Source of the DNA: Thermosipho sp. (in: thermotogales)
GTDB lineage: Bacteria > Thermotogota > Thermotogae > Thermotogales > Fervidobacteriaceae
Reading direction: 5' to 3'
DNA length: 64,000 nt
NCBI GenBank assembly: GCA_017656345.1
Contig: JACDNZ010000006.1
Location: forward strand, 1 to 64,000
The notes beneath the pieces are model-generated. The model was given only the letters and a program-made list of their open reading frames with translations, searched no databases and was not told the origin of the DNA. Of the stretch, positions 15,576 through 25,136 are shown in pieces (the first letter of the stretch is position 1; each line of letters starts with the position of its first letter). A program made the translations under genes and the position numbers.

Positions 15576-17744
15576 ATGGCTGATTATCCTCTTCAATATA
15601 AAAATCCAGGACCAGAAGTCAAATTAAAAACCAAAAAAGGATATCCAAAATTAGGCGCGACTCCTGATGACACAGGGGTTAATTTTGCTATTTTTTCACG
15701 ACACGCTGAAAAAGTCGTTTTAGAACTCTATCAAAATTACAACGATTCAAAACCTTCCCATAGATTTGAACTCGATCCCATATACAACAAAACAGGAGAT
15801 ATATGGCATATATACATATATGGAATTGGTCACGGACAATACTATGGTTGGAGAGTATTCGGCCCTTATGCTCCAGAACAAGGTAAAAGGTTCAATCATA
15901 ATAAATTACTAATAGATCCATACGCAAAAGCCATTTCAAGTTATTTCCTCTGGGAAACTACTTCAGTGTATGGTTATGATAAAAATTCCCCTCATCTAGA
16001 TCTATCTTTTTCCAATGAAGACTCTGCCATTACTCCTTCAAAATCAATAGTTATTGATGATTCGAAATACAATTGGGAGAACGACTCCCACCTGCACATT
16101 CCATGGGAAGACACTATCATATATGAGTTACATGTAAGACTTTTTACAATAAGTCCCTCATCAAAAGTAAAGTATCCCGGGACTTTTCTTGGAATACTAG
16201 AAAAATTAGATCATTTAAAAGAACTTGGAGTAACTACAATCGAATTGATGCCAATTTTTGAATTTAATTTCGATGCAAATGATAGAATAAATCCTCTAAC
16301 TGGTGAAAAATTAAAAGATGTTTGGGGATATAATCCCTTAGGATTCTTTGCAGTTACTGGAAATTACTCGATTGGTTTGAAACTTGGTGAGCAAGTATTT
16401 TTATTCAAAGATTTTGTAAAGGAACTCCACAAACAAGGTTTTGAAGTAATTCTTGATGTTGTTTACAACCATACTGGTGAAGGTAATGAATTAGGCCCTA
16501 CTCTTTCTTTTAGAGGATTAGATAACGAAATATATTATATGCTTGATCCCAATAACAAAAGATATTATTTGAATTATACTGGTTGCGGAAATACTCTAAA
16601 TTGTAATCACCCTGTTGTAAAGAAATTAATAATTGATAGTTTGCGATATTGGGTAACAGAAATGCATGTAGACGGTTTTAGATTTGATCTTGCAGCTGTT
16701 CTGGGAAGAACACCGGAGGGTGATTGGATAGGGGATTTATCCTTATTAAAAGACATTGCTGAAGATCCTATCTTACATAATCTGAAATTAATTGCTGAAG
16801 GTTGGGATGCTGCAGGAGGTTACTTTCTAGGTAAATTTCCAAAAGGATGGGCCGAATGGAATGGACAATATAGAGATACCGTCAGAAGATTTATTCGTGG
16901 AGATGAAGGAATGGTTCTGGAACTAGCAAAAAGAATTACAGGAAGCCCTGATATATACGGTACTAAAACACCACATGCAAGTATTAATTTTGTTACTTGC
17001 CATGATGGCTTTACTTTAAGAGATCTTGTAAGTTACAATCATAAGCACAACGAAGAAAATGGTGAAAATAATAAAGATGGCATTGATGAAAATTACAGTT
17101 TTAATTATGGAGTAGAAGGAGAAACTGATGACCCAGAAATAAATAAAATAAGGAAACAACAGGTGAAAAATTTTATAACAATTCTCATGGTCTCACATGG
17201 TACTCCTATGATTCTAATGGGAGACGAGATGTATAGAACACAATATGGAAACAATAATGCATACTGTCAAGATAATGAAAAAACTTGGTTAGATTGGTCC
17301 TTAAAAGAAAAACACTACGATATATTTAGATTTTTTAAGAAAATGATTGAGTTTCGAAAAAAACATCATGCATTAAGACGAAAACATTTTTTCACAGGGA
17401 AAGACCTTACAGGTGATGGTATTGCAGACATATCCTGGCACGGAATAAAACCTTTCCAACCTGATTGGGGTTATCATTCCCATTCAATTGCTTTTATGAT
17501 AAGTGGCACCGATTTTTTATGTGAAAATATAAAACCCGATAATGATATTTTTGTTATTTTAAACCAATGGAAAGAACCCCTAAAATTTACACTTCCATTT
17601 ATACATGGAAAAACTTGGTTTAGAGTTGTTGACACTTCGAAAGAATCTCCTGAAGATTTTTTAGATATTCCAGAGCAAGTTGGATTTACTTACATTGCCC
17701 AGCCAAGAAGTTCTGTAATTTTAATAAGTGCCGAAGAAAAATAG
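15576..17744 (+). CDS. glgX: Glycogen debranching enzyme, isoamylase/GlgX type (GH13)
   Basis: A 722-residue cytoplasmic GH13 enzyme that hydrolyses alpha-1,6 branches of glycogen or limit dextrins. An N-terminal CBM48 domain (about residues 20-150; GVNFAIFSRHAEKVVLELY) precedes the catalytic barrel. Conserved regions: DVVYNHT, the nucleophile Asp in VDGFRFDLAAVL, the acid Glu in LIAEGWDA, and the transition-state Asp in FVTCHDGFTLRD. The pattern YNPLGFFAVTGNYS fits GlgX/TreX. The ATG at 15576 is one base after the osmC-like stop and has no recognisable Shine-Dalgarno, so translation may rely on coupling; a TTG at 15561 in frame also lacks one. No signal peptide. Confidence 0.92.
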   Translation: MADYPLQYKNPGPEVKLKTKKGYPKLGATPDDTGVNFAIFSRHAEKVVLELYQNYNDSKPSHRFELDPIYNKTGDIWHIYIYGIGHGQYYGWRVFGPYAPEQGKRFNHNKLLIDPYAKAISSYFLWETTSVYGYDKNSPHLDLSFSNEDSAITPSKSIVIDDSKYNWENDSHLHIPWEDTIIYELHVRLFTISPSSKVKYPGTFLGILEKLDHLKELGVTTIELMPIFEFNFDANDRINPLTGEKLKDVWGYNPLGFFAVTGNYSIGLKLGEQVFLFKDFVKELHKQGFEVILDVVYNHTGEGNELGPTLSFRGLDNEIYYMLDPNNKRYYLNYTGCGNTLNCNHPVVKKLIIDSLRYWVTEMHVDGFRFDLAAVLGRTPEGDWIGDLSLLKDIAEDPILHNLKLIAEGWDAAGGYFLGKFPKGWAEWNGQYRDTVRRFIRGDEGMVLELAKRITGSPDIYGTKTPHASINFVTCHDGFTLRDLVSYNHKHNEENGENNKDGIDENYSFNYGVEGETDDPEINKIRKQQVKNFITILMVSHGTPMILMGDEMYRTQYGNNNAYCQDNEKTWLDWSLKEKHYDIFRFFKKMIEFRKKHHALRRKHFFTGKDLTGDGIADISWHGIKPFQPDWGYHSHSIAFMISGTDFLCENIKPDNDIFVILNQWKEPLKFTLPFIHGKTWFRVVDTSKESPEDFLDIPEQVGFTYIAQPRSSVILISAEEK

Positions 17745-17758
17745 TAAGCAAATTTGAA

Positions 17759-17779
17759 GAAATAACATCCGATTATTTC
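17759..17779. terminator. Weak hairpin between convergent genes
   Basis: GAAATAA (17759-17765) and TTATTTC (17773-17779) can form a short AT-rich stem between the convergent glgX and SDR genes. It is the only terminator-like element in the 64-base gap and is weak. Confidence 0.3.
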
Positions 17780-17808
17780 AAGAAACAATTTAAATTAATA
17801 GATTTTTC

Positions 17809-18480
17809 TTACCATTCAATTTCTCTACCAGTATAATCAAAAAAACGTCCTGTGCCTTCAAAAACTTCAATCAAATCCATTATACCTTTTGCTGATTCTT
17901 CAGGGGTAATAGGAGCTTCCATTCCACCCATATCGGTTTTCACCCACCCTGGATGAATGGATAACACCGAAATATTTTCCTTTAAAAAATAGTGCGAAAG
18001 AAGTTTAGTAATCATATTAAGTGCTGCTTTTGAAACTGAATAGCTATAACTTGTTGTTGCCGAAGTATTACTAATTGAACCTAATATCGAATCTATGTTT
18101 ATTATTTTTCCGCCTTTATTTATCTTTCCTTGTTCATAAAGCTCACGAGTCAAAAACAAAGGCCCCAAAGCATTTGTTTCAAATGATTTTATAAAATTTT
18201 CATATTTTAAATTTGGAAACTTATCCCTAAATAAGACGCCAGCATTATTTATAAGAACATCGACTTTAAATTCAAGCTCATCAACAAATTTCTTTATAGA
18301 ATCACAATCTGAAACATCCAGCTTTAATACTACTATGTTTTCACCGTTTTCAATCATATTTTGTAAACTTTCTGCCTGGGGATTTCTAACTGCTGCAATA
18401 ACTTTATGCTTTCTCCTCAATGCTTCTTTCGTCAAAGCAAGACCAATACCTCTATTTGCACCTGTAATTAAATATATCAT
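17809..18480 (-). CDS. Short-chain dehydrogenase/reductase (SDR)
   Basis: A 223-residue Rossmann-fold oxidoreductase. The cofactor motif TGANRGIG lies at residues 6-13, NNAG at about 78-81, a catalytic serine in IDSILGS, and the Tyr-Lys pair in YSYSVSKAAL. After it comes HPGWVKTDMGG, a feature of the classical SDR group that resembles CsgA/YciK-type proteins. The substrate is unknown. Start ATG 18480 follows TTGGAGGGA. It lies 16 bases behind the L,D-transpeptidase gene on the same strand. Confidence 0.9.
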   Translation of the reverse strand: MIYLITGANRGIGLALTKEALRRKHKVIAAVRNPQAESLQNMIENGENIVVLKLDVSDCDSIKKFVDELEFKVDVLINNAGVLFRDKFPNLKYENFIKSFETNALGPLFLTRELYEQGKINKGGKIINIDSILGSISNTSATTSYSYSVSKAALNMITKLLSHYFLKENISVLSIHPGWVKTDMGGMEAPITPEESAKGIMDLIEVFEGTGRFFDYTGREIEW

Positions 18481-18496
18481 TTTATCCCTCCAACTT

Positions 18497-19726
18497 TTAA
18501 TTTTTCTTCATGTTTGAGATATCTTTCTTAAATATTGCAAATTCTGGTAAATCAATTAATTCCTCAGGAAACTCTTTATACTTTTTAATTACAATTACAG
18601 GACTTCCCAGATCTACAAAAGCATCTAATGCCTCAACATCTAAATTAAACATCCTTATACAACCATGCGAAATTCTTCTACCTATTTCCCATGGTTTTGT
18701 GGTACCATGAATTCCAAACCATGGGTCTGAAAACTGGAGGAACCGCGTACCTAAACCGTTAATCGGCGACTTTGGAGGAATGTATTCACCGTACCAATAA
18801 AGGGCAGGATCCACCTGTTTGTCCAAAATCCAGTATATCCCCGGTGGAGTAGCATCACTCCTTCCAATAGATACCGGGAAAATTTTTACAAGTTTTCCTG
18901 CATAATATACTGCTAGTCTAGAAGTTGAAAGATTGATAACAACAGTTGTTAATCCTTCTAAAAATTGAACAGTTCCTATCTTCAACTTCATGCCAGAATA
19001 TATTTTGTTTGGATCATCAAGCTTATTAATTATTTGTAAATCAGCTGTTCTTACCCCATACTTATTTGCGATTTCCCAGAGAGTTTCTCCGCGTGAAACT
19101 GTATGTGTTGTTATTATATTCGTGATATAAGGTGTAAAATCTCCTCTTAAATATGTTGTGAAACCATTCATTGTAAACAAATCATATGTAACAATTCTCT
19201 TCTTTCCTTCAATATTCAACGTGATATATAGATGATTTCTATACTCCTTTCTCCTTTTCTCTGAATACAAAATATACCCTTCTGAAGTCTTAATTACATC
19301 AAGGGGAATGTCATCGATTTTTGCATCCAATATTTCATAAACTGTTTCCACTTTGATTACCAATGACAAATTATCTGGGTCAGTATAAACTTTTAGATCT
19401 ATTGACTTTTTATACTCATTTAAATCTAAAATTGGCTTTGGTAAAACTCCAACAACCGTTTGACCTAAAATATTTTTTCCATATACTATTGGTATTACCC
19501 ACGTGTAGTTTCCATCTTCAAATTCGTATAAACTATCACCCTTTTTTCTAGCAATTGTAAAACCTGTTGGTGAATAAATATACACCTTTGGCGCATTTAT
19601 TGCATCATATACTGGTTTAACTTCCAGCGTAACTCCTGTTGAAGTAACTGTGTTTATTTCAACGTAATGGCCAGCAAGTATGTAGACAACTATGTTTACA
19701 AAAAATAATAAAACAATTCTTTTCAT
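18497..19726 (-). CDS. LysM-L,D-transpeptidase (YkuD domain), exported
   Basis: A 409-residue cell-wall enzyme. It has an N-terminal signal segment (KRIVLLFFVNIVVYILAG), a region of about 180 residues that is probably beta-rich, a LysM peptidoglycan-binding repeat (HTVSRGETLWEIANKYGV, about residues 215-260), and a C-terminal YkuD domain with the catalytic motif in HGTTKPWEIGRR followed by SHGCIRM (Cys nucleophile, about residue 365). It would make or modify 3-3 crosslinks or attach proteins to peptidoglycan in the periplasm. ATG at 19726 overlaps the esterase stop (ATGA) and follows GGAGG by seven bases; the longer frame to 19777 is not used. Confidence 0.9.
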   Translation of the reverse strand: MKRIVLLFFVNIVVYILAGHYVEINTVTSTGVTLEVKPVYDAINAPKVYIYSPTGFTIARKKGDSLYEFEDGNYTWVIPIVYGKNILGQTVVGVLPKPILDLNEYKKSIDLKVYTDPDNLSLVIKVETVYEILDAKIDDIPLDVIKTSEGYILYSEKRRKEYRNHLYITLNIEGKKRIVTYDLFTMNGFTTYLRGDFTPYITNIITTHTVSRGETLWEIANKYGVRTADLQIINKLDDPNKIYSGMKLKIGTVQFLEGLTTVVINLSTSRLAVYYAGKLVKIFPVSIGRSDATPPGIYWILDKQVDPALYWYGEYIPPKSPINGLGTRFLQFSDPWFGIHGTTKPWEIGRRISHGCIRMFNLDVEALDAFVDLGSPVIVIKKYKEFPEELIDLPEFAIFKKDISNMKKN

Positions 19727-20805
19727 TTTACATCCTCCAAAATCCATTTTATCGCCGCAGGAAATCTTCTTGCCCAATACGCTTCATTATGTTTCCCTTC
19801 AGAATCAAAAATATACTTAACTTTAACATTTTTCTGCTTTAAAAGCTCATACATTTTCTCAACATCTTTAACGAATTTAAGATTATTTGTTTCATTTCCT
19901 CCTACATCAAGATAAATTTTGGCATATGTTGGAGGATTATTTTTAACACATTCAAAAATTTTGTCTCCCCCAAAAAAGAAGGCAGGACTCATTACTATTG
20001 CACCAGAAAAAATACTGTACTTTGTAACAGCATATAAGGAAATTAATCCTCCCATTGATGATCCGCCAATGTAATTTATTTTTTCATTTGTTCTGTAATG
20101 TTTATCAATAAATGGTTTTAAAGTTTTAACAATAAATTCAATATATTTATCTCCTTTTCCTCCTTGCTGATAATTTGGATCATACCATGGAGAATATTCA
20201 GAAAGTCTATCAGCATTATTGTATATACCAACTACAATAATTGGTTTTATTTCACCGTTATTAATCAATTTATCCAACGTTTCATCTATTTCCCATTCTA
20301 TACCAACAAAAGCCGTATCTTTGTCAAACAAATTTTGACCATCATGCATGTAAAGGACAGGATAACTTTCATTTCCCTTGTCATATCCCGGTGGTAAATA
20401 GATTATTATATTTCTTCTATTATCAAGTTCAGGTGAATAGAAATTTTCTATTAATTCAATTTTCCCCATCATGTCAAGCCAACCCTTTACTCTAACAATT
20501 ATTCTTATTCCGTCTTTGCCGATCCTGGCTATTCTATATTTTTCGATTTTTTCAGATGTATCTGTACTACCTCTTGTAATAATAAATCTAATTGTCCCTG
20601 AGAGCTCCACATCTAAAAAATAATATTTTTCTGCCTTTATGAGCTGGTATTTTTCATCTTCAGGGTTCCAGTTATTAAAATTACCTGAAATATAAATTTT
20701 TGAATCTTTTGGTGTATTTTCTGGTACATAAACTTCAAATCTAACCTTATACGAAAAAACCGTGAAAGAAACAAACAATAAAACTAAAAGTATAAATTTT
20801 CTCAC
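19723..20805 (-). CDS. Exported esterase with N-terminal carbohydrate-binding-like domain
   Basis: A 360-residue alpha/beta-hydrolase of the enterochelin/feruloyl-esterase group. A signal peptide (MRKFILLVLLFVSFTVFS) precedes a starch-binding-like beta domain at about residues 20-110 (KIYISGNFNNWNPEDEKY resembles CBM20/CBM48). The hydrolase follows, with RNIIIYLPPGYDKG, YMHDGQNLFD, the nucleophile elbow GGSSMGG and a catalytic His in GKHNEAYW near the end. It probably cleaves acyl or aryl esters on polysaccharides outside the membrane; the exact substrate is unknown. GTG at 20805 follows GGAGGG. It overlaps the LysM transpeptidase by four bases. Confidence 0.85.
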   Translation of the reverse strand: MRKFILLVLLFVSFTVFSYKVRFEVYVPENTPKDSKIYISGNFNNWNPEDEKYQLIKAEKYYFLDVELSGTIRFIITRGSTDTSEKIEKYRIARIGKDGIRIIVRVKGWLDMMGKIELIENFYSPELDNRRNIIIYLPPGYDKGNESYPVLYMHDGQNLFDKDTAFVGIEWEIDETLDKLINNGEIKPIIVVGIYNNADRLSEYSPWYDPNYQQGGKGDKYIEFIVKTLKPFIDKHYRTNEKINYIGGSSMGGLISLYAVTKYSIFSGAIVMSPAFFFGGDKIFECVKNNPPTYAKIYLDVGGNETNNLKFVKDVEKMYELLKQKNVKVKYIFDSEGKHNEAYWARRFPAAIKWILEDVK

Positions 20806-20844
20806 TTTTTCCCTCCGTTTTGTTTATTATATCATTGATTTATT

Positions 20845-21825
20845 TTATCTATCAATTCTTCTCAACTTCTTGTGCCAGTTCCAGGCTGTTTCAATAATCA
20901 TATTAAGATCGTATTTTGGCTTCCAGCCAAGCACCTTACTCGCTTTTTCACTATCAGCAATTAAATATGGTGGATCACCTGGTCTCCTATCTGTTTCAAT
21001 AACCTCAAAGTCTCTTTTAGTTATCTCTTTAACTTTCTCAATTACCTCTTTAACAGAATAACCTTCACCACTACCTAGATTAAAATAATTTGTACCTTCA
21101 CCGCTTAATAGATACTCTAACCCCTTTATATGTGCATCTGCAAGATCATTTACGTGAATGAAATCTCTAATGCACGTCCCATCTCTCGTATCATAATCTG
21201 TCCCAAATATTTTTATGTTTTCTCTTACACCTAATGCTGCATCAAAAATTAATGGTATTAAATGTGTTTCTGGCTTATGTGCTTCCCCAATCTCTCCGCT
21301 TTCATCTGCCCCTGCAGCATTAAAATACCTGAATCTAATACTTCTGAGACCATAAGCTTTATCATAATCTTCCAGTATTTGCTCAATCATCCATTTACTC
21401 TTTCCGTAAGGATTAATTGGTTGTTTGGGGTCATCTTCCTTTATTGGTATTTTTTCAGGTAAGCCATATACTGCAGCTGTTGATGAAAATATGAACTTTT
21501 TTATCCCGTTTTTCAACATTGTTTTTAATAGAATAAGAGTACTCTCCACATTGTTTATATAATATTTCTGTGGGTCAATCACAGACTCTCCTACTTCTAT
21601 ATAAGCACAAAAATGCATAACAGCATCTATTTCATAGTTTTTAAAAATATTATCTAAAAGCTTTTCATCAGAAATATCACCAGGAACAAATTCACCCCAT
21701 TTTACAAAGTTTTTAAAACCATGTGATAAATTATCATATACTATCACTTCATATCCCTTTTCATAAAGCATCTTACAGACATGAGAGCCTATATAACCTG
21801 CCCCACCTGCCATAAGTATTGCCAA
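20845..21825 (-). CDS. galE: UDP-glucose 4-epimerase
   Basis: A 326-residue extended SDR enzyme that interconverts UDP-galactose and UDP-glucose (or the N-acetyl forms). The NAD motif GGAGYIGSH is at the N-terminus; the catalytic Ser and Tyr-Lys lie in FIFSSTAAVYG and INPYGKSKWMIE; VFGTDY-type IFGTDYDTRDGTCIRDFIHV and the C-terminal EKASKVLGWKP are typical of GalE. The start is placed at TTG 21825, five bases after GAGGTGA, giving the normal N-terminus; the GTG at 21834 sits inside that ribosome site. It is 39 bases ahead of the esterase gene and probably heads the operon. Confidence 0.93.
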   Translation of the reverse strand: MAILMAGGAGYIGSHVCKMLYEKGYEVIVYDNLSHGFKNFVKWGEFVPGDISDEKLLDNIFKNYEIDAVMHFCAYIEVGESVIDPQKYYINNVESTLILLKTMLKNGIKKFIFSSTAAVYGLPEKIPIKEDDPKQPINPYGKSKWMIEQILEDYDKAYGLRSIRFRYFNAAGADESGEIGEAHKPETHLIPLIFDAALGVRENIKIFGTDYDTRDGTCIRDFIHVNDLADAHIKGLEYLLSGEGTNYFNLGSGEGYSVKEVIEKVKEITKRDFEVIETDRRPGDPPYLIADSEKASKVLGWKPKYDLNMIIETAWNWHKKLRRIDR

Positions 21826-21945
21826 CTTCCTCACCTCTCTGTTATTTACTTAACTTTCAAAACTATTATATAACATTTAAAAATAATTGTTAATCTTGTC
21901 TTATTAAACCATGTCAATATTTAAAAAATCTTTTCAATTTAAAAA

Positions 21946-21954
21946 TGATATAAT
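21946..21954 (+). promoter_or_regulatory. Extended -10 promoter of addAB
   Basis: TGATATAAT (TATAAT at 21949-21954) lies 63 bases before the addA start. No -35 hexamer is visible at 16-18 bases, as allowed for extended -10 promoters. Confidence 0.5.
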
Positions 21955-22016
21955 TTTTTTGAAAGAGAACATTACAATTCAAGGGTGTAATTTACAAAAA
22001 TATTGGGGGAATCTTT

Positions 22017-25000
22017 ATGTCAATTTTAGAAGAAATTAGAAAAAATATAAACGCAAATTATTTTATTTCAGCATCTGCTGGAACAGGTAAAACCTACACA
22101 ATAACCAGCTATTACATTTACATACTTGAAGAATATGAAAAACAGAATTATCCTGATATTATCGACAAAATAGTTGTCGTTACATTTACACGAAAAGCTG
22201 CTTCAGAAATGAAAGAAAGGATAATTGAAGCTGTAAAAGAAAAACTATTAAACACTCGAAAAAGAGGAAATAAAAAAGCCACTCAATACTGGGAAAATGT
22301 AAGTAATAACCTTTCAAGGGCAATAATTTCTACCATAGACAGCTTTTGTCAAAGAATTTTAAAAGAAGAGAATTTAAATGTTTCTATCGATCCAAACTTC
22401 ACAATAATAAGCGATATGAAAGCTTCTAAAATCATTGACAAATCCGTTTTTTTAACACTTAAATACGTTTTTGAACTATACGATTTTGATAAAACAAACA
22501 TTACAACGAATTTGCTTCTAAAAAGAAAAGAAAGAATCGAAGAATATTTAAAAAACCTCTCAAACTATAAAGCAGGTATAAAAACTTTATTCGAAAAACT
22601 AGAAAGTATAAGTGAAATTGAAAACCTTCTTAAAAAAACCTTGATCAACTGGCGCACTGAAATGAAGAAATCAACAGTTTCAGATAAATTACTCAAAATC
22701 GCAAAAGAAGATTCTGAAGCTTTAATAGCATTTAAATTAATGGCTCTAATTTCAAAAGAAATTTACGAAGGAAACACTATTGATAATTTTGAATTTGACT
22801 TTAAAGGTGTGCTTGAGAAAACTCTGGAAGTACTTGAAATTGATGAAATAAGAGAAAAATACAAAAATAGATTTAAATACATTATTATAGACGAGTTTCA
22901 AGACACAAATTATCTTCAAAAGGAATTATTTGAAAAACTTCACGGAGATAATAATTATGTGTTTTACGTGGGAGATAGGAAACAATCTATTTACCGATTT
23001 AGAGGAGCTGATGTTTCAGTTTTTCTTGAAACACAACAATATTTTGAAGACAACAAAAATAAAAACTATAGATTATTAGCATTAAAAGATAACTATCGCT
23101 CAAATAACAATCTAGTTCAATACTTCAACTTTATTTCGAAAGAAAAGCTCTTTAACAAACACATAATAAACCAAACAGACAAATACGAAGTTTTTAAATC
23201 GTTAAATCCTGAAATATATGAAAAACTCTGGTTCAATGAAAAAGATATTTCAATTCCCAAACAAGTATACGATGGACATGTTCCAGGCATAGAAACTGAA
23301 AATGGTGGAAGAATAAAATATGTGCTAGTTGAATTAGACAAAGAAAAAAATAAGATACTACAAGAAGCCGAAACTGTAGCCTATATAATTTCAAAACTTG
23401 TTGGAAAAAAGCTTACAGTAAAAGACAAAAATAACTTTCAAAAAGATCATATTATAACCTACAAAGATTTTGCAATTTTAAGAAGTAGAATAGCTAACGC
23501 AGAAGAAATATATTCTGATACTTTTAAAAAAGCCGGAATTCCATTATATATAGTTGGTGGGAGAAATTTTTATAAGAGGCTTGAAATCAAAACAATATTA
23601 AATGTTTTAAACGCCATCCAAAATCCAAACAACAATTTTTATTTCACTCAATTCTTCTTCTCACCGTTAGTTCTCGGTACATTTAAAGATTACTCAAAAC
23701 TAGTGGAAAAAAATAATGGTGAACCACTATTTCAAACATCCAAAAATGCAAAATTTTTAAACGACAATTTAAAACATGCAATAAGGGTGCTTGAAAAATA
23801 TTCAGAATTGAAATATTACATTAGGCCAACTGAGGTTCTAAAGGGTATTATCGAGGAATTAAAATATTTTGAAAAGTTAACCCTATTTGAGAATTATAAA
23901 GCTTCCATTCTCAATGTAAAAAAACTTCTGGTCGAAGCATCTGGATTAGATCAACTAGCAACTTCTTTTTCTGAACTTGTTAGACTTATTCAAAAACTCT
24001 CTGAAACAAGTGAAGAAGAAGCTTCTATGGAGGACGAAACAACTGATAGCGTGAAATTAATGTCTATTCATGCCGCCAAAGGATTAGAATTTAAAATTGT
24101 AATTCTGGGTGACCTTTTTGACAAAAAAGAAAAAAAATCAAATTCAGGGTTACAATTTGCGAATATGGAAAATTCCAGGAATTATATTCTGGAAAAATTT
24201 CTGGAGGAATTTAGAAAATCCGGAAATGAAGAAATACTTGATGCAATAAAACATTTTTATTTAAATGATGTCTATGATGAAACCGAGCTACAGAGAAAAT
24301 TATACGTTGCTATTACAAGAGCTTCAGAAATGTTTATTCCCATTATTTTCCCGGAAATTGATTCAAAAAGCGCTAAATTTATTAAATTATCGGACGATGA
24401 GATCAAAACATTAAAAACCCTAACAAAAAGTTTCGAAATAGTCAAAATAAAACCTGAAACACTACAAATAACTACCCTTGAAGAAGAGTCTGAAAAATCT
24501 TTTGAAAAAATTCCTGAAGAAAATCTAAAAGACTTCAGAAACCTTTCCTACAAATCTTACATATCGCCAACAACTTTATATAATCTCATGGAAAAAGTAA
24601 AAGAAAAGGAATTTGAAGACGAAGAACAAACATATGATTTAAATGATTTGAACAACTTATTTTTAGAAGAAACTTTCGAAGGTACGGATATTCACCAGAA
24701 ACTTTCATCAGTAAACACTTTATCTCAACTAATTTATCTCGAAAACACAGGAATTTTAAATATAAAAATTTCAGATAAATTAAATGAACTTTTTGAAAAA
24801 TCTACAGTTTACTCTGAATGGAGACTTGTAAAACCATTAAGATATAAAGACAGAGAATATATGTTATTTGGAATACCAGACAAGGTTTTCAAAAAAAATG
24901 AAAAATTTTATGTTGTTGACTTCAAGCATTCCCCTCTCAATGATCAAGACAAGTTAAACAAATACCGTTTTCAGATTAAGTTTTATATGTATCTTTTAAA

Positions 25001-25136
25001 CGACTTAGGAAAAGTAGCCAAAGGTTTTATTATATCCACAAAAACTGGAGAAATGTATGAAATAGAACCTCCTGGAATGGAGTTTGAAGAAGAGTTGAAA
25101 AAATTAATAGATGAATACGAAAAGGTGATAATATGA
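22017..25136 (+). CDS. addA: ATP-dependent helicase-nuclease subunit A (AddA/RecB-like)
   Basis: A 1039-residue SF1 UvrD-type helicase fused to a C-terminal nuclease. Walker A is SASAGTGKTYTIT (about residues 18-30), motif Ia VVTFTRKAASEMKERI, Walker B IIIDEFQDTNYLQ, motif III GDRKQSIYRFRGAD, motif V SIHAAKGLEFKIVIL and motif VI LYVAITRA. The C-terminal PD-(D/E)XK nuclease shows FGIPDKV, VVDFKHS and QIKFYMYLL. With the partner it resects double-strand ends for RecA-dependent repair and degrades foreign linear DNA. ATG 22017 follows TTGGGGGA. The stop overlaps the next gene (ATGA). Its length is slightly shorter than Bacillus AddA (about 1230). Confidence 0.9.
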   Translation: MSILEEIRKNINANYFISASAGTGKTYTITSYYIYILEEYEKQNYPDIIDKIVVVTFTRKAASEMKERIIEAVKEKLLNTRKRGNKKATQYWENVSNNLSRAIISTIDSFCQRILKEENLNVSIDPNFTIISDMKASKIIDKSVFLTLKYVFELYDFDKTNITTNLLLKRKERIEEYLKNLSNYKAGIKTLFEKLESISEIENLLKKTLINWRTEMKKSTVSDKLLKIAKEDSEALIAFKLMALISKEIYEGNTIDNFEFDFKGVLEKTLEVLEIDEIREKYKNRFKYIIIDEFQDTNYLQKELFEKLHGDNNYVFYVGDRKQSIYRFRGADVSVFLETQQYFEDNKNKNYRLLALKDNYRSNNNLVQYFNFISKEKLFNKHIINQTDKYEVFKSLNPEIYEKLWFNEKDISIPKQVYDGHVPGIETENGGRIKYVLVELDKEKNKILQEAETVAYIISKLVGKKLTVKDKNNFQKDHIITYKDFAILRSRIANAEEIYSDTFKKAGIPLYIVGGRNFYKRLEIKTILNVLNAIQNPNNNFYFTQFFFSPLVLGTFKDYSKLVEKNNGEPLFQTSKNAKFLNDNLKHAIRVLEKYSELKYYIRPTEVLKGIIEELKYFEKLTLFENYKASILNVKKLLVEASGLDQLATSFSELVRLIQKLSETSEEEASMEDETTDSVKLMSIHAAKGLEFKIVILGDLFDKKEKKSNSGLQFANMENSRNYILEKFLEEFRKSGNEEILDAIKHFYLNDVYDETELQRKLYVAITRASEMFIPIIFPEIDSKSAKFIKLSDDEIKTLKTLTKSFEIVKIKPETLQITTLEEESEKSFEKIPEENLKDFRNLSYKSYISPTTLYNLMEKVKEKEFEDEEQTYDLNDLNNLFLEETFEGTDIHQKLSSVNTLSQLIYLENTGILNIKISDKLNELFEKSTVYSEWRLVKPLRYKDREYMLFGIPDKVFKKNEKFYVVDFKHSPLNDQDKLNKYRFQIKFYMYLLNDLGKVAKGFIISTKTGEMYEIEPPGMEFEEELKKLIDEYEKVII

